This document shows, piece after piece, positions 55,214-62,685 of a stretch of 64,000 bases of DNA; positions within the stretch are counted from its first letter, which is position 1; each line of letters opens with the position of its first letter. The notes beneath the pieces are model-generated. The model saw nothing but the letters and a program-made list of their open reading frames with translations, searched no databases and was not told the origin of the DNA. A program made the position numbers and the translations under genes. Origin of the DNA: Telmatospirillum sp. (GTDB lineage: Bacteria > Pseudomonadota > Alphaproteobacteria > Rhodospirillales > Magnetospirillaceae); contig WASQ01000126.1 of assembly GCA_009712185.1 (NCBI GenBank), positions 35,767-99,766 of the forward strand, written 5' to 3'.

Positions 55214-56899
55214 CTACTTGGTCTTGTTCTTGAGATAACGGCGGTCCTTGACCACCGACAAGGCGACCCCGAAGCGTTCGACCGAAATGATCTGGCGCCC
55301 CTCGAAATGGCGGTGGCAGTTGGCCTGGGTGAAGGCCACCAGAAAATCCGCATCCTCAAGGTTTTTTGTGAATTCCATATATTCGGGGAAGAAATAGGCC
55401 GCCGACAGACGATGACCGCACACGGCCACCTTATAGACACGCGTGATCGGCTTGTCGCCGTTCTCCATCGCGATGTATTCGGCCAGGTCTTTCGTCGCCT
55501 CGACCAGCGAATTGCCCCAGTAGTCCAGTTCGTAGGCGCCCTGCGCCCCTTTCACCCCGCCGGTCAGGACGTTGTAATAAACATATTCGTCGGGATGGAG
55601 CTGCGCCATCACCCATCCCTGGGTCACGAGCAACAGGGTCAGGGCTGTGGCGAACAGGCGTCCCAGACGGTCGTTGAAGCGGGTTATCCCGGACCAGACG
55701 CGGTCCATTCCAAGCGCGGAGATCACCGCCAGCGGCGGCACCACGAACAGGAAATGGCGGATGCCGTTATAGGCCGTCGGCTTGTAGAAAATGAAAAAGA
55801 CGATGGGGAAGAACGCAGCCAGCGACAGCACCAGGATCTGGATCCGGCGCATTTCCGCGACGGTTGTCGCACCCGGGAACATGTCCCGGTGACGGATCCG
55901 CCCGATGGCCCAGATCACGGCGGCCGCGCCCGAGGACACCAGCCCGAACAGCACGAATTCCGGCATATTCACCAGCAGATAGTCGGGCAGATAATCCCTT
56001 GGCACCTGGGTCGCCTTGACCCAGATGCCGGCCACCAGCGTGTCGATATTGATCGGCAGCTTGGAGAAGTCCCGCAATGCCTCGAACGGATTGAGGGGGC
56101 TCATCACGCCCCAGGGCCAGAACACCCCCATCAGGAGATAGGCTGCGACGGCCGCCGGCCAGATCCGCCGCAACAGGACACCGAAACGTCGGAGCGCCGC
56201 GCCGGCATCGCGGTTCTCGCGCCAGGATGCGAAAAGATAAAGAACCACACCCGCGGCCAGATAGGGCCCGACCAGAACCGCCGCCACCCGAATCCCCAGC
56301 GCGACACCCAGCGTCAGGCCCAGTTTGATCACCAGACGCAGCGGCGGCGACGGCAGGGTCGCGATAACCCGGCACAGATAATAAAGCGTCCAGACCATGG
56401 CGGCCGCGAAGGGGCCATCCTTTGGATTATTGAAGCTGTGTCCGTAATAGGCGGGGGTCAGAAGCAGAAACACCAGGGCCAGAAATCCGACCCGCTGGCC
56501 GCCGAGGTGCCGGCCCAGCCGCCAGGCCCCGGCAAGACCGACAACGCCGATCAGTCCCCCCAGCAAATGACGCGTCTCATATTCGCCGAAGGGCGATATC
56601 TGGTTCAGCAGGGCCGCCAGCAGGTCGAAAAACCCGCCATAGCGGAACAGGTCCAGGTAATTGAACGCCGACATGTCCTTGAAAAAGGACGCGTAGAACG
56701 CCAGAAGCTTGATTCCGTAGACGTTCTGAACCTCTTCATCGTTGGTGATGCCATAGTCCTCGAACGTCAGCATCACCAGCAATGCCACACCCAGCAGCAG
56801 CAGGCGCGACAGATCGTTGAACACCAACCCCCATTGTCGGTTGCTCGCGGTTTCCGGTCTGGGAGAGCTGTCTCCCGGCAACGAACTGTCAGTCATCAT
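55214..56899 (-). CDS. GT39/ArnT-like membrane glycosyltransferase
   Basis: The protein (561 residues from 56899) has about ten membrane helices and a C-terminal soluble region of about 110 residues. After the first helix comes FEDYGITNDEEVQNVYGIKL, the acidic loop of PMT/ArnT-type GT-C enzymes, and later YYGHSFNNPKDGPFAAAMVW, also common in the family. These enzymes transfer sugars from undecaprenyl-phosphate donors on the periplasmic side. The GT2 upstream, 57 bp away, could make the donor. The frame continues to a TTG at 56935, which could be the true start as ribosome-binding sites are weak for all candidates. Confidence 0.8.
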   Translation of the reverse strand: MMTDSSLPGDSSPRPETASNRQWGLVFNDLSRLLLLGVALLVMLTFEDYGITNDEEVQNVYGIKLLAFYASFFKDMSAFNYLDLFRYGGFFDLLAALLNQISPFGEYETRHLLGGLIGVVGLAGAWRLGRHLGGQRVGFLALVFLLLTPAYYGHSFNNPKDGPFAAAMVWTLYYLCRVIATLPSPPLRLVIKLGLTLGVALGIRVAAVLVGPYLAAGVVLYLFASWRENRDAGAALRRFGVLLRRIWPAAVAAYLLMGVFWPWGVMSPLNPFEALRDFSKLPINIDTLVAGIWVKATQVPRDYLPDYLLVNMPEFVLFGLVSSGAAAVIWAIGRIRHRDMFPGATTVAEMRRIQILVLSLAAFFPIVFFIFYKPTAYNGIRHFLFVVPPLAVISALGMDRVWSGITRFNDRLGRLFATALTLLLVTQGWVMAQLHPDEYVYYNVLTGGVKGAQGAYELDYWGNSLVEATKDLAEYIAMENGDKPITRVYKVAVCGHRLSAAYFFPEYMEFTKNLEDADFLVAFTQANCHRHFEGRQIISVERFGVALSVVKDRRYLKNKTK

Positions 56900-56956
56900 G
56901 GGAGAAGGGTAATCTCCGGCATTGTCTTTCTTCAATTCCGGGCTTTGGGGCCGGCA

Positions 56957-57895
56957 TCACTTTTTCTGCCGGGCAACGGCGGCCGGCGACGGAAACGCCA
57001 GATAGACCAGCCTTTTGAATTCGCGACGGCCGCGCGTGACATTGTCCAGAATGAAACCGCACACCAGCGACAGGAATCCCAACAACATGATCCCGGTGGA
57101 CAGCAGGGCGGTCGGCAGGCGTGGCACCAGACCGGTTTCGAAGAATGTCACCAGGACGGGGGCCGCCAAAAGCACACTGATGATCGCCAGCAGCAGACAC
57201 AACAGCGAGAAGAAGGCCAGCGGCTTTTCCTCCTTGAACAGGAGTCCGATCATGAACAGGATCCTGAATCCGTCGCGATAGGTCCTGAGCTTGCTGGTCG
57301 ATCCTTCCGGCCGCGCCCCGTAGGGCGTCTCGACTTCCGCCACCGGCATCCGGAGGCTGAGGGCATGGACCGCAAGCTCGGTTTCGGTTTCAAAGCCGGC
57401 CGACACCGCCGGGAAGGATTTGACGAAGCGGCGGGAAAAGACGCGGTACCCCGACAGCATATCCCGGAACCGGTCGCCGAAAATCCGTGACACCGCCCCG
57501 GTCAGCAAACGGTTGCCAAAATGATGGCCGGCGCGGAAGGCCTCGCTCACATCGGTCTTGAGGCGGCTCCCCACCACCATGTCAAGATTCTCGGAAACCA
57601 GCTTCTCGATCATCATCGGCGCACTGGGGGCATGGTAGGTTTCGTCGCCATCGGTCATCACATAGATGTCGGCCTCGATGTCGGCGAACATCCGGCGAAC
57701 CACATTGCCTTTTCCCTGAAGGGGCTCGGACCTGACAATCGCGCCGGCGGCCCGCGCCACTTCGACAGTCCGGTCCCCGGAATTGTTGTCATAGACATAG
57801 ATGTCGGCATCCGGCAGGGCCGCGCGGAAGGACCGGATCACCGAGGCGACGGCCTTTTCTTCATTGTAACACGGGATCAGGACGGCGGTTTTCAT
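56957..57895 (-). CDS. GT2 glycosyltransferase, polyprenyl-phosphate sugar synthase type
   Basis: The 312-residue protein has a GT-A domain (about 1-230): AVLIPCYNEEKAVASVIRSF, VYDNNSGDRTVEVARAAGA, the metal-binding DGDETY, and SGYRVFSRRFVKSFP. Two C-terminal membrane helices follow (about 235-260 and 270-295). This layout is that of DPM1/GtrB-like enzymes, which load a sugar onto polyprenyl phosphate for a GT-C partner. The downstream GT39-like protein is the obvious partner. ATG at 57895 follows GGAG/GGAA; the frame open to 57946 lacks a good signal. Confidence 0.88.
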   Translation of the reverse strand: MKTAVLIPCYNEEKAVASVIRSFRAALPDADIYVYDNNSGDRTVEVARAAGAIVRSEPLQGKGNVVRRMFADIEADIYVMTDGDETYHAPSAPMMIEKLVSENLDMVVGSRLKTDVSEAFRAGHHFGNRLLTGAVSRIFGDRFRDMLSGYRVFSRRFVKSFPAVSAGFETETELAVHALSLRMPVAEVETPYGARPEGSTSKLRTYRDGFRILFMIGLLFKEEKPLAFFSLLCLLLAIISVLLAAPVLVTFFETGLVPRLPTALLSTGIMLLGFLSLVCGFILDNVTRGRREFKRLVYLAFPSPAAVARQKK

Positions 57896-58282
57896 CGGTT
57901 CCGGGCTCTCCAATAACTCGTCCGCGCGAATAGCGTCGGGTGTCAAGGCCTGCGCAGCATGCCGACGCCGGCAGGTCCCGTCAATGGCGCGGATGCCCTG
58001 GCCCGGCCCCCTGGCGAACCAATGGAAGACCGTGACATTTCAGAGGCATGATTGATCCCTGTCGCGGGCCGGAACGCAGAGGCCCACCCGCCGCCCGGAC
58101 GAACGCGAAACGCGAGACCCTTTCCGCCCAAGGTGACGGCACCCGTTGGTGATATCCGCTCCGCGAGCCTCGACACACCCACAAATTCCGTATGAGAATC
58201 ATGTTGACACATCTCGAATCTGGCAATATTTAGTCGCAACTAAGAGTTATTATCATTTGGCAGACTACCGAAGGAGGACCTG
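57896..58282. other. Divergent intergenic region between GT2 and OprB genes
   Basis: These 387 bp hold the OprB promoter and dyad at their right end. The left 250 bp is GC-rich with no gene I can support; the GT2 promoter should lie in it but is not recognisable. Confidence 0.6.
58204..58243 (+). promoter_or_regulatory. Sigma70-type promoter overlapped by a dyad, upstream of OprB operon
   Basis: TTGACA (58204-58209), a 17-base spacer and TATTTA (58227-58232) form a good promoter. TTAGT-CGCA-ACTAA (58230-58243) is a perfect 5-bp dyad covering the end of the -10 and the likely start site, a position suited to repression. Because the operon resembles iron-uptake genes, a Fur- or Irr-type repressor is a reasonable candidate, but the sequence is not a textbook box. 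Confidence 0.6.
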
Positions 58283-59758
58283 TTGAACCGTCCGTCACTG
58301 CCGAAAGGCCTTTCCACCCTCGCCTTTTGCCTTGTCACGTCCTCCCTCTGGTCCGCCCAGGCCTACGCCACGCCGCCAACGGCCATGGTGACGCCCTACG
58401 ATCCGATGGCACCGCAGACCAACACCCGCCAGGACGGAGTGTTCGGGTTCGTCGACGGGATCTCGCGCAGCAGTATGCTGCTGGGGGACATGTGGGGCCT
58501 GCGACCGTTCCTGGCGCGTTATGGCGCCACCCTCACCATCCAGGAAACCAGCGAAATCCTCGGCAACGCCACCGGCGGCATACATAAGGGCGCGGCTTAT
58601 GACGGGCTGACCCAGGCCACGCTTCAGGTCGATACCCAGCGCGCCTTCGGCCTAAAAGGGGGGACATTCAATGTCAGCGGCCTTCAGATTCACGGCCGCA
58701 ATCTCAGCGCCGACAACCTGCAAAGCCTGCAGACCGCGAGCGGGATCGAGGCCGACCGCGCGACCCGGTTGTGGGAACTGTGGTACCAGCAGAAGTTTCT
58801 TGATGAGGACCGGCTGGATATCAAGATCGGCCAGCAAAGCATCGACCAGGAATTCATGACCAGCCAGAATTCGGCGTTGTTCGTGAACACCATGTTCGGA
58901 TGGCCGATGCTGCCGTCCGCCGACATGCCCGACGGCGGACCGGCTTACCCGTTGTCGGCGCTGGGCGTCCGGGTCCGGGCCCGACCGACCGATTCGGTGA
59001 CGGTGCTGGCTGGCGTGTTCAACGGCCGGCCGACCTCCAAAGCCAGCGGCGATTCCCAGAAGGAAAACAGTTCCGGGACCAGTTTCCCGCTGAATGGCGG
59101 CGCCCTCATCATCGGCGAACTGCAATATGCCTACCCGTCGCTCAGCACGATGGTCATGGCGGATGAAAGCGAGCCGCTGGCCCATGTGTTCAAGCTGGGG
59201 GCCTGGTACGACACGGAACGGTTCGCCGACCAGCGTTACGATCAGTCCGGCCTGTCCCTGGCCGATCCGGCCAGCGACGGCAACGCGCTGACCCATCGCG
59301 GCAATATGGCGGTTTACGCGGTGGCCGATCAGATGGTCTGGCGCTCCCCCGAAGAGCCCGACCGCACGGCCAATGTCTTCATGCGGGTCATGGGAACGCC
59401 GGACGACGACCGGAATGTCATCGATTTCAGCCTGAACGCCGGAATCACCATCCATGAACCGATCCTGCACCGCGACGACGACACCTTCGGCATCGGCATG
59501 GGCTATGCCCGGGTCAGCAGCCGCGCCAGCGGCCTGGACCGCGACAACCGCCTGCTGACCGGCGCCTACCGCCCGGTGCGCAGCGGCGAGACCTTTGTCG
59601 AGATCACCTACCAGTACCAGGTCACGCCCTGGTGGCAGGTCCAGCCGGACATCCAGTACGTCTTCAATGTCGGCGGCGGACTTCCCGACCCGAACCAGTC
59701 CGGTCAGCGCATCGGCAATGAGACGATTTTCGGCGCAAGGACCAACATCCTCTTCTGA
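58283..59758 (+). CDS. OprB family carbohydrate-selective porin
   Basis: The 491-residue protein has a signal peptide (about 1-29, ending AYATPP). The OprB pattern follows: LRPFLARYGATLTIQETSEI, DGLTQATLQVDTQRAFGLKG, then LWELWYQQKFLDEDRLDIKI and GQQSIDQEF. It ends as a barrel with ARTNILF. OprB porins pass sugars and other small molecules. Similar porins are often found in operons with DyP peroxidases and cupredoxins, so its cargo here may not be a sugar. TTG at 58283 is the start, five bases after AAGGAGGA. Confidence 0.88.
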   Translation: MNRPSLPKGLSTLAFCLVTSSLWSAQAYATPPTAMVTPYDPMAPQTNTRQDGVFGFVDGISRSSMLLGDMWGLRPFLARYGATLTIQETSEILGNATGGIHKGAAYDGLTQATLQVDTQRAFGLKGGTFNVSGLQIHGRNLSADNLQSLQTASGIEADRATRLWELWYQQKFLDEDRLDIKIGQQSIDQEFMTSQNSALFVNTMFGWPMLPSADMPDGGPAYPLSALGVRVRARPTDSVTVLAGVFNGRPTSKASGDSQKENSSGTSFPLNGGALIIGELQYAYPSLSTMVMADESEPLAHVFKLGAWYDTERFADQRYDQSGLSLADPASDGNALTHRGNMAVYAVADQMVWRSPEEPDRTANVFMRVMGTPDDDRNVIDFSLNAGITIHEPILHRDDDTFGIGMGYARVSSRASGLDRDNRLLTGAYRPVRSGETFVEITYQYQVTPWWQVQPDIQYVFNVGGGLPDPNQSGQRIGNETIFGARTNILF

Positions 59759-59793
59759 ATTCGGACCACCTCTCTGGAAAAGGAACCTTTTTC

Positions 59794-60945
59794 ATGGCGC
59801 CCGTTTTGCGATCAAGCGTTGCCTCCCTTGCTCTCCTCGTCGCGGTCGCGGGGGCTCCGCCACCCGCGGCGGCCGATGGACCGAAAGGGTTGCTGGAAAC
59901 GATCCACCGGCATGTGACGCTGACCTCGACCATTCCTGACAATGCCGATCTCAACCCCTATGCGGTGGTGGTGGCCCCTGTCAGCGCCGGACGCATCCAG
60001 AAGGACGACGTGCTGGTCGACAATTTCAACAATGTCTCCAACCTGCAGGGAACCGGCGGCTCGATCATCGACTACAACCCGGCGACCCGCAAGACGACCC
60101 TGTTCGCCAAGCTTCCTCAGCATCTGCCGCAATGTCCGGGCGGCATCGGCCTGTCGACGGCCATGACCATGCTGAAAAGCGGCTGGGTGATCGTCGGCAG
60201 CGCGCCCAGTACTGACGGGACCACCCGCACCAAGGGCGACGGCTGCCTGCTGGTCCTGGATCCCAACGGCCAGCTTGCCGCCGCCTGGACCGGCCCGGAC
60301 ATCAATTTTCCCTGGGGCAATATGGCAACCGTCGACAACGGCGACAGCGCGGCAATCTTCGTCAGCATGGCCGGATTCGACATCCCCGGACCGGAGGTCC
60401 TGGATCCCGTGACCCACTATCCCGTGGTCATCAACAAATCCAAGGTCGTCCGCTTCGATCTGGCCATCGAGGACGGCAAGCCGCCGGAGATCCGGAACAG
60501 AACCGTGGTGGCCGACGGGTTCGGCGCGCGCGCCGACAAGGATGTGTTTCTGATCGGTCCGACGGGACTGGCCCTGACGCCGGAGGGAACGCTTTATGTC
60601 TCCGACGCCGTGGAAAACCGGATCGTCGCCATCGATAACGCGGTGACGAGGACCGACAGCGCCGGCACCGGCCGTCCGGTGGTGAAAGACGGCCTGATGC
60701 AACGGCCGCTCGCCATGGCGCTGACGCCAGAGGGCCATCTGCTGGCCTGCAATGCCAAGAACGGCCAGGTGGTGGAGATCGATCCGGTGGCCGGAAAGCA
60801 GCTCTACGCCCAATGGATCGACGCCGATCAGGCGCAGTCGCCGCCCGGCAATGGCGACCTGTTCGGGATCGCCATGCGTCCCGACGGTCGCGGATTTTAT
60901 TACGTCGAGGACGACGTGAACACTCTGGTGGAGGCCACGCCATGA
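59794..60945 (+). CDS. Exported NHL/SMP-30-like beta-propeller protein
   Basis: The 383-residue protein has a signal peptide (about 1-27, ending PAAADG) and repeated propeller blades such as LALTPEGTLYVSDAVENRIV, MALTPEGHLLACNAKNGQVV and DLFGIAMRPDGRGFYYVEDD. NHL/SMP-30-like propellers bind ligands or metals and some are lactonases; no catalytic set is recognisable. It lies 35 bp after OprB with AAAGGAACC as ribosome-binding site, and its stop overlaps the DyP start (ATGA). A periplasmic scaffold or binding role in the operon is inference. Confidence 0.75.
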   Translation: MAPVLRSSVASLALLVAVAGAPPPAAADGPKGLLETIHRHVTLTSTIPDNADLNPYAVVVAPVSAGRIQKDDVLVDNFNNVSNLQGTGGSIIDYNPATRKTTLFAKLPQHLPQCPGGIGLSTAMTMLKSGWVIVGSAPSTDGTTRTKGDGCLLVLDPNGQLAAAWTGPDINFPWGNMATVDNGDSAAIFVSMAGFDIPGPEVLDPVTHYPVVINKSKVVRFDLAIEDGKPPEIRNRTVVADGFGARADKDVFLIGPTGLALTPEGTLYVSDAVENRIVAIDNAVTRTDSAGTGRPVVKDGLMQRPLAMALTPEGHLLACNAKNGQVVEIDPVAGKQLYAQWIDADQAQSPPGNGDLFGIAMRPDGRGFYYVEDDVNTLVEATP

Positions 60946-62237
60946 CCGATTCCAACACCACCAGCCGCCGGGGCTTCCTGACCGGCGCGGCCGGTCTTCT
61001 GGCCGCCACGGGAGTTGCCCAGGCCACCCCGGCCGAGGCGAAATCCAAAACCGGAGCGCCCCCTGCCCCGCCGGCCTCGGCAGCGAAGGGGACCGCGGAG
61101 CCATTCTGGGGACCGCATCAGAGCGGAATTCTGACACCGGCGCAGACCCATACCTATTTCGCGGCCTTCGACATCACCGCAGAACGCCGTGAGGACGTCA
61201 TCGCCATGCTGACGCGCTGGACCGAGGCGACGGCCCGTATGACCGCCGGTCGGACGGCCCGGGACCTGCCGGCCGACCTCGCCGACACCACAGCCGATTC
61301 GGCCGATGTTCTCGAATTGCCGCCATCGCGCCTCACGCTGACATTCGGTTTCGGCGCCACCCTGTTCGTGAAGGACGGCAAGGACCGGTTCGGGCTGGCG
61401 GCCCACCGCCCCGAGGCGCTGGTGGACATGCCGGTGTTTCCCGGCGACCAGTTGGTGGAGGCGATGACCGGCGGCGACATCTCCGTGCAGGCCTGTGCCG
61501 ACGACCCGCAGGTCGCATTCCACGCGGTGCGGCAACTGGCCCGGATCGCCTATGACACCGCCGCGATCCGATGGGTCCAGTCGGGTTTCCTGGGCGGGTT
61601 CGACGCCAAGGAAACGCCTCGCAATCTGATGGGCTTCAAGGACGGCACGGGCAACCCGCCGGTCAACGATCCCGAGGAGATGCGGAAATTTGTCTGGGTC
61701 GGCACGGAGGGGCCGGACTGGATGCGGGGCGGCAGCTACCTCGTGGTCCGGCGGTCCCGTATGGCGCTGGAGCATTGGGACCGGATGAAGGTCTCTTTCC
61801 AGGAACAGACCTTCGGCCGCAGGAAATATTCCGGCGCGCCCCTGACGGGACATAAGGAAACCGACGCTCTCGATCTCGATGCAACGGACGGTGATGGCAA
61901 TCCCGTCCTGCCGGAAAACTCCCACGTCCGGCTGGCGACGGCGGCCAGCAACGACGGGGCCAAGATCCTGCGGCGGTCCTATTCCTATAATGACGGGGCC
62001 AATGTGGTCGCCGAACGCTGGCCCCCGTGGCGCCAGGGACTGGAATATGACGCCGGCCTGATCTTCGTCTGCTATCAGAAGGATCCCCGCACCGGCTTCA
62101 TCCCGATGTTCGAAAAGCTGTCGCGCTTCGACATGATGAACCAGTTTGTCACCAATGTCGGCAGCGGCCTGTTCGCCTGCCCCGAAGGGGTGACAAAGGG
62201 CGGATTCATCGGCCAGCGCCTGTTCGAGAAGGCCTGA
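60942..62237 (+). CDS. Tat-exported DyP-type haem peroxidase (EfeB-like)
   Basis: The 431-residue protein begins with a twin-arginine signal, SRRGFLTGAAGLLAATG, followed by an Ala/Pro-rich linker. The DyP domain contains FDITAERREDVIAMLTRWTE, the GxxDG signature in LMGFKDGTGNP (about residue 230), and MRGGSYLVVRR. The distal Arg region is ILRRSYSYNDG and the C terminus is FEKLSRFDMMNQFVTNVGS. This is the EfeB/YcdB subgroup, exported folded with haem. EfeB works with the EfeO cupredoxin and EfeU permease in acid-induced ferrous iron uptake. The cupredoxin gene follows with a one-base overlap, but no EfeU permease is present. Confidence 0.93.
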   Translation: MTDSNTTSRRGFLTGAAGLLAATGVAQATPAEAKSKTGAPPAPPASAAKGTAEPFWGPHQSGILTPAQTHTYFAAFDITAERREDVIAMLTRWTEATARMTAGRTARDLPADLADTTADSADVLELPPSRLTLTFGFGATLFVKDGKDRFGLAAHRPEALVDMPVFPGDQLVEAMTGGDISVQACADDPQVAFHAVRQLARIAYDTAAIRWVQSGFLGGFDAKETPRNLMGFKDGTGNPPVNDPEEMRKFVWVGTEGPDWMRGGSYLVVRRSRMALEHWDRMKVSFQEQTFGRRKYSGAPLTGHKETDALDLDATDGDGNPVLPENSHVRLATAASNDGAKILRRSYSYNDGANVVAERWPPWRQGLEYDAGLIFVCYQKDPRTGFIPMFEKLSRFDMMNQFVTNVGSGLFACPEGVTKGGFIGQRLFEKA

Positions 62238-62632
62238 TGGAGATGGCTGTTTTCTCCCCCTCCCGGCCAAACGGCGGACGTCCGGTCCGTCCGCTGTTGC
62301 TGGCCCTGGCGTTGTTGCTGGGCCCTTACGCCGAGGTGGTCGCCGCCGAAGAGGCGCCCCCGCCGACCGAGATCATCCTCAAGGACCACCGGTTCACCCC
62401 GGCCGAGGTCCATGTGCCAAGCGGCAAGCCGGCCTTTCTCAAGATCGTCAACCAGGACGAGACCGCGGAAGAGTTCGAGGTCCGCCAACTGGCCATCGAG
62501 AAGGTGGTGGCAGGCGGCGGATCGGTCATCGTCCGCATCCGTCCGCTTGGCCCGGGGCGCTATTCCTTCGTGGGCGAGTATCACGAGGATCAGGCCAGGG
62601 GCGTGATCGTCGCTGATCCGAAAGCGGACTAA
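62237..62632 (+). CDS. Exported cupredoxin-like protein (EfeO/P19-type)
   Basis: The 131-residue protein has a signal sequence with hydrophobic core LLLALALLLGPYAEVVA and a cupredoxin fold: ILKDHRFTPAEVHVPSGKPA, FLKIVNQDETAEEFEV, VVAGGGSVIVRIRPLGPGRY, SFVGEYHEDQARGVIV. It has no cysteine, so it cannot form a type 1 copper centre. That fits the EfeO N-terminal and P19-like cupredoxins that handle iron and copper through His, Glu and Met. Its start overlaps the DyP stop (TGATG), coupling the two. Confidence 0.85.
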   Translation: MEMAVFSPSRPNGGRPVRPLLLALALLLGPYAEVVAAEEAPPPTEIILKDHRFTPAEVHVPSGKPAFLKIVNQDETAEEFEVRQLAIEKVVAGGGSVIVRIRPLGPGRYSFVGEYHEDQARGVIVADPKAD

Positions 62633-62637
62633 GTCCA

Positions 62638-62666
62638 ACGGGCGATGAGCAGAACTCATCGCCCGT
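62638..62666. terminator. Bidirectional terminator between cupredoxin and M13 genes
   Basis: ACGGGCGATGAG (62638-62649) pairs perfectly with CTCATCGCCCGT (62655-62666) around a five-base loop between convergent genes. Confidence 0.85.
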
Positions 62667-62685
62667 CAGAACCATTCCCCGCGCG

